In this document: positions 1 to 6,075 of the stretch, in pieces
How the letters are laid out: every line of letters starts with the position of its first letter
How positions within the stretch are numbered: the first letter of the stretch is position 1
Origin: an uncultured Oscillospiraceae bacterium
GTDB lineage: Bacteria; Bacillota; Clostridia; Oscillospirales; Oscillospiraceae
Direction: 5' to 3'
DNA length: 6,465 nt
Assembly: GCA_934569225.1 (NCBI GenBank)
Contig: CAKTKC010000039.1
Span: forward strand, 1-6,465
The notes under the pieces: model-generated
Database searches by the model: none
What the model was told of the DNA's origin: nothing
What the model saw: only the letters and a program-made list of their open reading frames with translations
Made by a program: the position numbers and the translations under genes

Positions 1-6
1 CATCGA

Positions 7-21
7 GGCGGGCCGTTTTTT
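7..21 (+). terminator. possible 3' half of a plus-strand terminator
   Basis: GGCGGGCCG followed by six T resembles the 3' arm and U-tract of an intrinsic terminator. The partner arm would be left of position 1. It suggests a plus-strand gene ending just outside the window, convergent with tnpV. The rest of 22-62 is AT-rich with no feature. Confidence 0.3.
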
Positions 22-62
22 AATATGATTTCTGAAAATAAACTATTTTTGTTAGAAATGAC

Positions 63-113
63 AAAAACCGCCACGGTACTACTGACAGAATCAGTACGCA
101 CCATGGCGGTTTT
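63..113. terminator. bidirectional terminator hairpin after tnpV
   Basis: AAAACCGCCA (64-73) is a perfect inverted match to TGGCGGTTTT (104-113). Between them an imperfect inner stem (ACTGA 81-85 with TCAGT 91-95) closes a short loop. T-runs follow on both strands (TTTTT on minus, TTTT on plus), so it can end tnpV transcripts (stop at 128-130) and perhaps convergent ones. Confidence 0.85.
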
Positions 114-127
114 GCTATATGCTTTTT

Positions 128-472
128 CTAGGCATAAATCAGTTCATTCAACACAATTTCATCTGCCCGGTTCCGAATGCTGTTCATCCTGGCAACCCAT
201 TCCATTTGATTTTCCGCTTTCAGTTGCTCGGTAATGCCCTCCTGCTGCGCCAGCTGAGAAATAAGCTGCTGCTCCATTTCCTGTGCCTGACGGTCAATTT
301 CTTCCAGGTGGGAATTCAGTGTATTCTCCACAAGCATGATGGTATAAAGTGACTCACGATGTTTTCTTAAATAGTTGAAGCGCAGCATTCCCCAACGGCC
401 AACCTTTGGACTTTCCGGCGCAATCAGATTGGGGCGATAATAGTCTCCAACAAGGGTATAGGTAATTTCCAT
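128..472 (-). CDS. tnpV: TnpV family transposon-encoded protein
   Basis: 114-residue protein of the TnpV family, first seen in the mobilizable transposons Tn4451/Tn4453 of Clostridium. Recognisable features are the N-terminal MEITYTLVGDYYRPNL, then KVGRWGMLRFNYLRKHRESLYTIM (23-46), and LNSHLEEIDRQA (52-63). A long, probably helical Gln/Glu-rich middle follows (64-86), with the closing QMEWVARMNSIRNRADEIVLNELIYA (89-114). The family is small and soluble; an excisionase-like role has been suggested, but its function is not settled. Start ATG 472 follows GGAGGG about 6 nt upstream. It lies after a leader and terminator and before another terminator, so it is a one-gene unit. No TnpX-like recombinase is in the window, so it is either an orphan or the edge of an element reaching left beyond position 1. 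The family call is confident. Confidence 0.9.
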   Translation of the reverse strand: MEITYTLVGDYYRPNLIAPESPKVGRWGMLRFNYLRKHRESLYTIMLVENTLNSHLEEIDRQAQEMEQQLISQLAQQEGITEQLKAENQMEWVARMNSIRNRADEIVLNELIYA

Positions 473-473
473 A

Positions 474-700
474 TGTGTCCCTCCAATTCATTTTCAGTTG
501 GTACACATATTATAAGCCTGCACCCTGCCTCCCGCAAATGTACCATCATTTTGCTGCCCTATTCTAATGTCGTTCCTACCCCGGAATCTCACCGGAGCGT
601 CGCCTCGCTCTTATCCTCGCAAAGTCGTATCCCATTTTCTGGCAGGTATGCACTTGTCAAGCTGCATAGCCTCACATCACAATCCCCGCATCTGGAAAAC
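474..700 (-). other. gene-free stretch between terminator and tnpV
   Basis: No recognisable gene on either strand. A 56-codon minus frame (589-759, MNLQTGEILPVWFVSCGAF...) starts inside the terminator hairpin and has five Cys but no clear ribosome site. A 41-codon minus frame (424-549) runs into tnpV out of frame. The stretch ends with a possible tnpV promoter and the tnpV ribosome site. It may be the remnant of a cargo gene leader or body, but nothing in it identifies which. Confidence 0.4.
509..537 (-). promoter_or_regulatory. possible tnpV promoter
   Basis: TATAAT (509-514) is a perfect -10 box. The hexamer 17 nt upstream is TTGCGG (532-537), only half matching TTGACA, so this is a weak or activator-dependent promoter at best. 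It would give a leader of about 30 nt before the tnpV ATG. Confidence 0.4.
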
Positions 701-773
701 AAAAAAGCACCGCAAGACACGAACCACACAGGCAGGATTTCTCCTGTCTGAAGGTTCATCTCTTACGGTGCTT
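701..773 (-). terminator. long intrinsic terminator of the leader
   Basis: On the minus strand AAGCACCG (766-773) pairs perfectly with CGGTGCTT (705-712). A second stem segment (753-763 with 715-725) matches at 9 of 11 positions. The apical stem (742-750 with 729-737) matches at 8 of 9 with a 4-nt loop. A run of six T follows (701-706). This should stop most transcripts from the promoter at 860-888 before tnpV unless the hairpin is prevented from forming. Confidence 0.88.
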
Positions 774-779
774 GGTAGC

Positions 780-794
780 TCAATGATGACACAT
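780..794 (-). CDS. possible four-codon leader peptide (MCHH)
   Basis: ATG TGT CAT CAT TGA, preceded by GGAGA (800-804) with a 5-nt gap, which is a usable ribosome site. It ends 7 nt before the terminator's 5' arm. Such minimal upstream frames are known in ribosome-mediated attenuators of resistance genes. Four codons can occur by chance, so position is the only real evidence. Confidence 0.35.
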   Translation of the reverse strand: MCHH

Positions 795-859
795 CACTGT
801 CTCCGCTTGCGCGATTTGAGTACGGGAATTATTTAGTTGTGATGATTCAGCTTGCCTGT

Positions 860-888
860 ATTATAGAACATACATTCGCAAATGTCAA
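860..888 (-). promoter_or_regulatory. near-consensus sigma-A promoter with LexA-like dyad in spacer
   Basis: The minus strand shows TTGACA (883-888), a 17-nt spacer, then TATAAT (860-865), a perfect match to both consensus boxes at ideal spacing. Transcription should start near 853. The spacer holds GAATGTATGTTC (866-877), one base away from the Gram-positive LexA form GAACnnnnGTTC and placed where a repressor would block polymerase; its two halves are imperfect mirror copies. The promoter boxes are seen directly; repressor binding is only suggested. It points at the leader and tnpV, away from the rhamnose genes. Confidence 0.85.
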
Positions 889-895
889 GACTTTT

Positions 896-1708
896 TTATT
901 CAAGATACCCGTCTCTTGCCTTGACCCCAAATCTTTGCTCCAACAGGTGCATCTGCCCATCGGTAATAGTATTGACCCTGGGCAGATGGGCGATCTTCAT
1001 GTAAATCTCCGCCGCTTTTTCGGCTGTTTCAATCAGGCCGAAGGTTTCGTCCAGGTCTTTGCCTGCGCCGTAAATGCCGTGTTGCGCCCAGATGACCAAG
1101 CGGGCCGTCTGCATTTTTTCGGCGGTGGCCAGGCCAATCTCATTGGTGCCGCAGAGCATCCAGGGCAGGACATTGACACCGTCCGGGAACACCACGATGC
1201 ACTCGGTACACATCTGCCAGAGGGTGCGGGTGAAGGCCTTTTCGTCCAGGCTGTGGACGTAGGTCATGGCCAGGAGGTTTGCCGGGTGGCAGTGCATGAC
1301 CACACGGTTCTGAGGATCGACCTTCAAACGCTCGGCGTGGCTCATCATGTGGGCGGGGAATTCGGAGGTAAACTTACCGCCGTCAGCAAAGCCCCAGAGA
1401 AGTTCGGCGGTTTCGCCGTTATCGGTCAGGTGAATAAGACCCAGATTGACCTCCGGGGCGTATTGGACGTTCTTAAAATACTTGCCGGTGCCGGTGACCA
1501 GAAAGTATTTTCCGTCCAGGGTGGGGGCGGTGAAGCCCGTATCTATGGTGCGGATGACGTTTTTTACATCTAAGTATTGGCAGACCTGGGCCTCGTCCAG
1601 CAGCAGGCTCACGTTGCCGCCGTTGCGCTCGTCCCAGCCGTGGTTGTACATATTGGTGACAGTGCGGATCATCTCCACCATCCAGGAAGCAGTCAAAATG
1701 TCTTTCAT
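896..1708 (-). CDS. rhaD: rhamnulose-1-phosphate aldolase RhaD
   Basis: 270-residue zinc-dependent class II aldolase that splits L-rhamnulose-1-phosphate into dihydroxyacetone phosphate and L-lactaldehyde; E. coli RhaD has 274 residues. It carries GWDERNGGN (24-32, phosphate-binding region) and VTGTGKYFKNVQ (71-82). TSEFPAH holds the catalytic Glu116. Zinc ligands are His139 and His141 in MHCHPANL and His210 in AQHGIYGAG. TECIVVFPDGVNVLPWM (168-184) and LDETFGLIETAEKAAE (219-234) follow the E. coli protein closely. The ATG at 1708 follows an AAAGGAGAA ribosome site that overlaps the isomerase stop (14 nt gap), so the two are co-translated. It is the last rhamnose gene. No terminator hairpin follows; a promoter for the next unit starts 7 nt after its stop. 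Confidence 0.96.
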   Translation of the reverse strand: MKDILTASWMVEMIRTVTNMYNHGWDERNGGNVSLLLDEAQVCQYLDVKNVIRTIDTGFTAPTLDGKYFLVTGTGKYFKNVQYAPEVNLGLIHLTDNGETAELLWGFADGGKFTSEFPAHMMSHAERLKVDPQNRVVMHCHPANLLAMTYVHSLDEKAFTRTLWQMCTECIVVFPDGVNVLPWMLCGTNEIGLATAEKMQTARLVIWAQHGIYGAGKDLDETFGLIETAEKAAEIYMKIAHLPRVNTITDGQMHLLEQRFGVKARDGYLE

Positions 1709-1722
1709 TGCTTGATTCTCCT

Positions 1723-3144
1723 TTACCGGGTAATGATATCTACCGGCACGTTGAAGATTTTTGCGACCTTCAGAATGGTGTCGATGTGACGGCCTACGGC
1801 AGCGGCCATGTGGTGGGTGGGGCCTGCCTCGCTCCAGCGATTGACAAACTCCCTGGCTCCGCAGGTGAAGCGGGTGCGCATATTGGTGTCGCCAAATGTA
1901 AAGATGGGGCCTTCCTCGTTGACGCCCTCGGCCACCACGAACTTGAAATGGCCGTCTTTGTCCTGGGTAATGCCCAGATAGGTTACAGCGCCAACCGGGG
2001 GATAGAACTGGGTCAGATACCCGCCGCCGGTCTTGCCGTGGAACACGGGGACGATCTTCATGGTGGGCTTCCGTGCCTGGGAAATGTCGGCATCGCCGGA
2101 GCCGGAGTGGCCGATGATGCAGATGTCCTCGTTGAAGTCGATTGAGTACATTTCAGACAACTGTCCCGTGCCGGAAATGGTCTTGAGAATGCCCATAGCC
2201 ATGGCGACCTTGATATCGCCCTCTACGGCGCAAGCCGTACCCTGCTTGATGAGCATGGAGAATGCGGGAATCAGCATGGAGTCCAGCTTGCCCGCAACGC
2301 CCTGGGCAAAGCCGTCATAGTGGGAAGCCACAAAGGCGATCTGCTCGTCTTTGACCCACTGCTCAAAGGCCAGCACATATTTCGCCATATCCCAGACGGT
2401 CTTTGCCGTAGCCCCGCCCTCAATATCAAAGGTATTCAGAATATCCTCGGCCTTGGTGCGAATGGCCGCTTCGTCCGTGATGTTGTCGGCAATGGCCCAC
2501 ATTTTTTCCCAGTCAAACTGCTTGGTGTACAGCCACATCCGGTGGTACAGGTTGGTTTCGTCAATGTACAGATCCATCATGCCGGGGTAAGGGCGGCCGA
2601 TTTGGGCCAGGTTCGTATCCCGGAACCGGCGGCGGACCTGGGCGGCTTTGCACCAGTCCTCGATTTCCGCCTGGGCGGCATCGTCCCCGCCCTCTACAAC
2701 GCCGGTGATCACAGCATGGCGTTTTCCGGCCCGCTCCAGGTCGGCCACCATTTCCCCCACGGCGCCGCAGGCGTACAGTTCACCAAGCCAGGTGGGGGTA
2801 TCCGTGTGGGCATAGTCCGGGACTTTCTTCTTTTGCAGATTGACAAGCACCACCGGCACATCCAGATCCCGAACGGCGGGGAGCATATTGTAGGAGGTGG
2901 CGTAGGTCAGAAGCTGCATAATCACCAGATCAACATCCGCAGCGCGGAACTTGTCCCCGGCAGCGGCAGATTGCTCCTTGGTGGTGACAAGGCCGCCGTC
3001 GATCAGCTCCACGGAATCCGGGATGCGCTTCTTGAAGTCGGCGTACTGGCTTTCAAATTCCGGCACCAGCTCCGGGAACTGGGGGAGATAGGCCCCCAAG
3101 GCAATGGCGAATACGCCGATACGGGCTTTGGTTTCTACAAGCAT
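1723..3144 (-). CDS. L-fucose/L-arabinose isomerase superfamily protein, probable L-rhamnose isomerase of the operon
   Basis: 473 residues. The layout matches the AraA/FucI fold: an N-terminal region with GLVTTKEQSAAAGDKFRAADVD (51-72) and a neighbour strand-loop LLTYATSYNM, followed by LGELYACGAVGEMVADLERAGKRHAVITG (120-148). The metal-binding C-terminal half comes last. Aligning by eye to AraA, Glu331 (SEMYSIDF) matches Glu306, and GPTHHMAAAV (441-450) matches the AGxxHH motif with the metal-binding His. FucI uses Glu, Asp and His, so Asp351 in GHSGSGDADIS is the likely second ligand. It is shorter than E. coli FucI (591). Start ATG 3144 is chosen because AAGGAGGA (3151-3158) lies 6 nt upstream; the 32 extra upstream codons come from the hairpin repeat. 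It is flanked by rhaB and rhaD with no RhaA in view, so L-rhamnose to L-rhamnulose is the inferred reaction. Fucose or arabinose activity is not excluded. Confidence 0.85.
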   Translation of the reverse strand: MLVETKARIGVFAIALGAYLPQFPELVPEFESQYADFKKRIPDSVELIDGGLVTTKEQSAAAGDKFRAADVDLVIMQLLTYATSYNMLPAVRDLDVPVVLVNLQKKKVPDYAHTDTPTWLGELYACGAVGEMVADLERAGKRHAVITGVVEGGDDAAQAEIEDWCKAAQVRRRFRDTNLAQIGRPYPGMMDLYIDETNLYHRMWLYTKQFDWEKMWAIADNITDEAAIRTKAEDILNTFDIEGGATAKTVWDMAKYVLAFEQWVKDEQIAFVASHYDGFAQGVAGKLDSMLIPAFSMLIKQGTACAVEGDIKVAMAMGILKTISGTGQLSEMYSIDFNEDICIIGHSGSGDADISQARKPTMKIVPVFHGKTGGGYLTQFYPPVGAVTYLGITQDKDGHFKFVVAEGVNEEGPIFTFGDTNMRTRFTCGAREFVNRWSEAGPTHHMAAAVGRHIDTILKVAKIFNVPVDIITR

Positions 3145-3163
3145 TGTTTGTCCTCCTTTATTT

Positions 3164-3237
3164 CGTACTTGAGTACGGCTGAGAGGGGCCCTCTCAGTCA
3201 CGGCGTTCCGCCGTGCCAGCTCTCCCATAGGGAGAGC
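3164..3237. repeat. cluster of four hairpins, probable dispersed repeat element
   Basis: Four adjacent inverted repeats lie between rhaB and the isomerase gene. They are CGTACT-tg-AGTACG (3164-3177), the near-palindrome GAGAGGGGCCCTCTC (3181-3195), CACGGCG-ttc-CGCCGTG (3199-3215), and GCTCTCCC-ata-GGGAGAGC (3219-3237). The last two stems are perfect. The rhaB stop lies in the second, and the third and fourth encode the aberrant RhaB tail. From memory, similar GGCTCTCCC-GGGAGAGC hairpin repeats are scattered through gut Clostridia genomes; I cannot verify copy number here. None of the hairpins is followed by a U-tract on the minus strand, so it does not look like a terminator for the operon. 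It could slow ribosomes or RNases between the two genes. Confidence 0.75.
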
Positions 3238-4516
3238 CAAGGGGTTCCGCTCTTTCCATTTGTACTTTCAGATTACCCAGGGCCGTGGCCTCGATGGGCA
3301 GGGCGATGACTTCTTTTCCCGTGGCTTCCCGGGTCAAATCGTTCAGAAATTCACTTTTGGCCCCGCCGCCTACAATATAGAGCTGCTCATAGGTTTTCCC
3401 GGTGTTCCGTTCCAGCTCCGAAAGGGCTTTCCGGTAGCTGTCTGCCAGAGAGCGGTAGGCACAGCGGAAATAATCGCCCAGGGTGTGCAGCCCGTTCCCG
3501 GACTTTTTATCAAAGGCCGCTTTCATGCTTTTGGGGGCCAGAAATTCCGGGGCGTTGGCATCCACAAGAATTGAACAGCTGCTTTCCCGGGCCGCTTTCA
3601 GGATTTCCGGGAATGTGGCCTCCGGGCATAGCTCCCGCTTCAGCTCGTTCACCAGCCACATGCCCATGATGTTTTTCTGATAGCGGTTATAGCCCACGCC
3701 GCCCTCGTTGGAGTAGTTGGCAAGCTGGCTGGTTCCGTTGGTGATGGGAGCCGGGGTCTTGACCCCCAAAAGGGACCATGTGCCGGAGGAAATATAGGGC
3801 TGGTTTCTCGCCATGGGAATGCCCTCCACGGCGGAAGCCGTGTCGTGGGTGGCGCAGAGCATACAGGTGAGGCCCTGATAGTTTCCAAGGACAGTCCCCG
3901 GCTGGGTGAGCTTCGGAAATAGCTTCTTTGGATAGCCCAGTTTTTCCAGAATTTCCGTATCAAACTCCCGGGTTTGGGCATTTACCAGGCCCATGGTGGT
4001 GGCATTGGTATACTCCCGGGCCGGAACGCCGCAGAGGCAGTACAGAAGGTATTCCGGGATCATGAGCAAATTATCCGCCTGTTCCAGCCGACCCCGCTCT
4101 AAATCGTCATAGAGCTGATAGATGGAATTGAACTTCTGAAACTGGCAGCCGGTCCGGCGATATAGCTCCGTAAAGGAGATTTTTTCGTGGACCTTTCCAA
4201 AGAGCCGTTCCGTCCGTGTATCCCGGTAGGCGTAAACCGGATATATGGGATGGCCGTCTTTGAGAAGCACATAGTCCACGCCCCAGGTGTCGATGGAGAG
4301 GGAAGCGATATGAGGAAACGCCTTTTTCGCCTCCTCAATGCCCTCTTTTACATGCTGAAGCAGCCCATCGATGTCCCACACCAGATGTCCGTCCTGCTCT
4401 GTGACACCGTTGGGGAACCGGTATACTTCTTTTGTCCTGATCTCGCCGTCTTCCAGCCAGCCCACAATGTGCCGCCCGGAGGAGGCGCCGATGTCGATTG
4501 CAAGATCGTATTTCAT
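3194..4516 (-). CDS. rhaB: rhamnulokinase RhaB, C-terminus replaced by repeat sequence
   Basis: FGGY-family sugar kinase that phosphorylates L-rhamnulose to L-rhamnulose-1-phosphate with ATP. N-terminal phosphate loop DIGASSGRHIVG (8-19), SIDTWGVDYVLL (74-85), and AYRDTRT (96-102) are typical of RhaB. ATHDTASAV carries the likely catalytic base Asp225, and SSGTWSLLG (243-251) and VGGGAKSEFLNDL (382-394) form the ATP-binding half. The start ATG (4514-4516) overlaps the esterase stop as ATGA, with GAGGAT 5 nt upstream, so translation is coupled. At 440 residues it is short; E. coli RhaB has 489. Homology stops soon after EATALGNLKVQ (409-419). The last ~18 residues (AEPLGSPYGRAGTAERRD) and the TGA are encoded by an inverted-repeat cluster, so a tail of roughly 40 residues is missing. 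The active-site core is intact, so the enzyme may still work, but this is unproven. Confidence 0.93.
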   Translation of the reverse strand: MKYDLAIDIGASSGRHIVGWLEDGEIRTKEVYRFPNGVTEQDGHLVWDIDGLLQHVKEGIEEAKKAFPHIASLSIDTWGVDYVLLKDGHPIYPVYAYRDTRTERLFGKVHEKISFTELYRRTGCQFQKFNSIYQLYDDLERGRLEQADNLLMIPEYLLYCLCGVPAREYTNATTMGLVNAQTREFDTEILEKLGYPKKLFPKLTQPGTVLGNYQGLTCMLCATHDTASAVEGIPMARNQPYISSGTWSLLGVKTPAPITNGTSQLANYSNEGGVGYNRYQKNIMGMWLVNELKRELCPEATFPEILKAARESSCSILVDANAPEFLAPKSMKAAFDKKSGNGLHTLGDYFRCAYRSLADSYRKALSELERNTGKTYEQLYIVGGGAKSEFLNDLTREATGKEVIALPIEATALGNLKVQMERAEPLGSPYGRAGTAERRD

Positions 4517-6075
4517 ATGTTATCCTCGCAGTAAGGCATTCTGGTGGTCTCGCGGATGGTTTCTCCGGTCTTCCGGTTCAACTGCACGACCCGAATTTGC
4601 CCCGGCGCAATGCCGTGTTCGACCCAATCCATCATTGCTTTCATTCCGTCGGATTCAGAGATGCCGGGGCCGTTGCCGATGCAGTTGCCGTGGTTATCGC
4701 CGGGACCGATGTACAGTCTGCAAAAGCCCTGAACTGCCGTACCTCCCATAACCTGACGCATCCTTCTGTAATAATCCAGCGTTCCATCCACGGGGATCAG
4801 CGGGTCGTCCAGCCCATGGTCGATCATGAGCTTTCCGCCGTGAGCCGCAAACGGGCGCAGATCCGGATCATCCGCGCCGGCCTTTGGAAAGGCGGCAATG
4901 CTTTTATCGAACAGCTCTTCAAATTCCGCTTTTGTAATGCTGCGGAACTCTGCCTTGGGGTCGTTTAAGACCCAGCGTGCATAGGTGCTGCACAGCGCAA
5001 AGGGCCTTGCCCGCAGGAACGGAAGAATGAAGGAAATGGAAAAAATCGGCAGCCCAACACACCAGTGCACCGAGCCGGGACGAAAGCCATACCAAAGCCG
5101 CTCTCCGCTGCTCCGGCAAGGCCCGTCCCACATATCCTTCACCACAGCGGCGTCCGCCTCCGTGATGACACCCTGTTTGGTTTTTTGTCCAACCAGTGTA
5201 AAAGGATCAATTTCTACCCGCTGACTTAATTTGTAATAGGCATCTTTTCCGCCGACGCTGTCCTGCACCGCCTTGGCAAACGCGTTCAGCTTGTGATATT
5301 TCAGCGGTGCGTGACGGTCATTGGCGCAGGCCATGGGCCAGAAGCCCGTGATCAAAAACTTCGTCCAATTGATCGCCGGGCAGCTTGCCCAGATGCCGTC
5401 GTAATCCTCCGGGAACTCCTGCGCCTCCACCATGCTCTGCCGTCCGCCGCCGGAACCGCCGTTCATGTAGGAATACAGAACAGGCCGCCCATGAAGGATC
5501 TCCGCAACAGCCTTTCCGAAGACCGTCATGTGATGGGTGGCATTTGCACGCCAGTTTTCCATCCGTTCCATAACCACTTTTCCGGATTTGTCTACGGCCC
5601 AGTTGGAGCCGTATTTTTCGTTCCCGGCATCACAGGTCGCCGCTGTGAAGCCGTTTATAACGGCAAAGGGCAGAGTCCACCCCCGCTGCCCGTTGTTCGG
5701 CTGGGTGATTTGGCTGACCCCGCCGGTGCATGTCCCGCCTCCGGCGGTTCCGGCAAAGCGATCATTCCACGCAAGGGGTGACCAGACGATGATGTTTTCC
5801 CATTCCGTTCCGGTGCAATGCTCGATCATCACCTCACAGTAGGGCGGCAGACCCGTTACTTTTCCGTTGTTCCACAGCAGCTTCACCAGCCAGTGGAGTT
5901 TTGCCGCATAGCTGCCGGTTTCATTGATGCTCACGGAAGTGACCTTAAAGACCTCGTTTGGTAATTTTTCTTGAAGCGCATCCCGCACATAGTCCGCCCG
6001 GCAGTGCTGCCGGATTCCAGGCGTTTCCACCAGTGCGGAAGTGTCATAAAATCGGATATTATCCCGTTCTTTCAT
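4513..6075 (-). CDS. tannase/feruloyl esterase family hydrolase, probably cytoplasmic
   Basis: 520-residue alpha/beta hydrolase of the tannase/feruloyl esterase family, which cleaves gallate or hydroxycinnamate esters. The nucleophile elbow is GGSGGGRQ with Ser208, followed by MVEAQEFPEDYDGIWASCPA (215-234), a family hallmark. The acid is probably Asp424 in DHGLDDPLIP, and the base His462 in GPGDNHGNC. I chose ATG 6075 because AGGAGG (6084-6089) sits 8 nt upstream; the open frame runs 70 codons further up, but that part is antisense to or shared with the rhamnosidase and is not family-like. There is no signal peptide (MKERDNIRFYD...), so the enzyme is probably intracellular. Oddities: the family's cysteines next to Ser and His (CS-D-HC motif) are Gly207 and Gly463, and the usual calcium-loop pattern CDxxDGxxDG is not evident around 271-282. 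Its stop overlaps rhaB as ATGA. Placement suggests de-acylation of ester-decorated rhamnosides; the substrate is inferred. Confidence 0.88.
   Translation of the reverse strand: MKERDNIRFYDTSALVETPGIRQHCRADYVRDALQEKLPNEVFKVTSVSINETGSYAAKLHWLVKLLWNNGKVTGLPPYCEVMIEHCTGTEWENIIVWSPLAWNDRFAGTAGGGTCTGGVSQITQPNNGQRGWTLPFAVINGFTAATCDAGNEKYGSNWAVDKSGKVVMERMENWRANATHHMTVFGKAVAEILHGRPVLYSYMNGGSGGGRQSMVEAQEFPEDYDGIWASCPAINWTKFLITGFWPMACANDRHAPLKYHKLNAFAKAVQDSVGGKDAYYKLSQRVEIDPFTLVGQKTKQGVITEADAAVVKDMWDGPCRSSGERLWYGFRPGSVHWCVGLPIFSISFILPFLRARPFALCSTYARWVLNDPKAEFRSITKAEFEELFDKSIAAFPKAGADDPDLRPFAAHGGKLMIDHGLDDPLIPVDGTLDYYRRMRQVMGGTAVQGFCRLYIGPGDNHGNCIGNGPGISESDGMKAMMDWVEHGIAPGQIRVVQLNRKTGETIRETTRMPYCEDNI

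Larger units (their letters stand above)
701..853 (-). promoter_or_regulatory. structured 5' leader RNA with uORF and terminator (putative attenuator)
   Basis: RNA starting near 853 can fold a closing stem (816-823 with 775-783, one bulged C). It encloses a small CGC-GCAA-GCG tetraloop hairpin (804-813) and a second hairpin (GACA 798-801 with TGTC 788-791, or alternatively TGATG/CATCA at 784-796). A four-codon reading frame (780-794) lies in the second hairpin and its stop lies in the closing stem. A strong intrinsic terminator (701-773) follows at once. A ribosome paused on the short frame would be expected to cover the 5' arm of the terminator (766-773), which is 7 nt past the stop. I do not recognise a known riboswitch class. 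The regulated gene may be tnpV or a gene now lost. Confidence 0.55.

Noticed and set aside
424..549. 41-codon minus-strand frame running into tnpV (MMVHLREAGC...)
   Set aside because: It has only a weak ribosome-site-like stretch, overlaps the tnpV start out of frame and resembles nothing I recognise; treated as chance.
775..823. Known riboswitch (purine-like three-way junction) in the leader
   Set aside because: The stems form, but none of the conserved purine, THF, fluoride, guanidine or T-box core sequences could be found.
15..901. T-rich similarity between 15-25 and 891-901 as possible target-site duplication of an inserted element
   Set aside because: The shared sequence is essentially a T6 run, so it is too simple to count as a duplication.
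839..1573. 244-codon plus-strand frame antisense to rhaD
   Set aside because: It is the reverse of a strongly conserved aldolase gene; its content (Gly/Val/His-rich, no motif) is typical of antisense shadows in GC-rich codon patterns.
3145..3240. N-terminal extension of the isomerase frame up to an ATG at 3240
   Set aside because: The extra 32 codons read through the hairpin repeat and have no ribosome site, whereas ATG 3144 has a strong AAGGAGGA 6 nt upstream and begins the family-like sequence.
2320..3309. 329-codon plus-strand frame antisense to the isomerase and the end of rhaB
   Set aside because: It has no recognisable domain and mirrors a supported coding gene; it also runs through the hairpin repeat.
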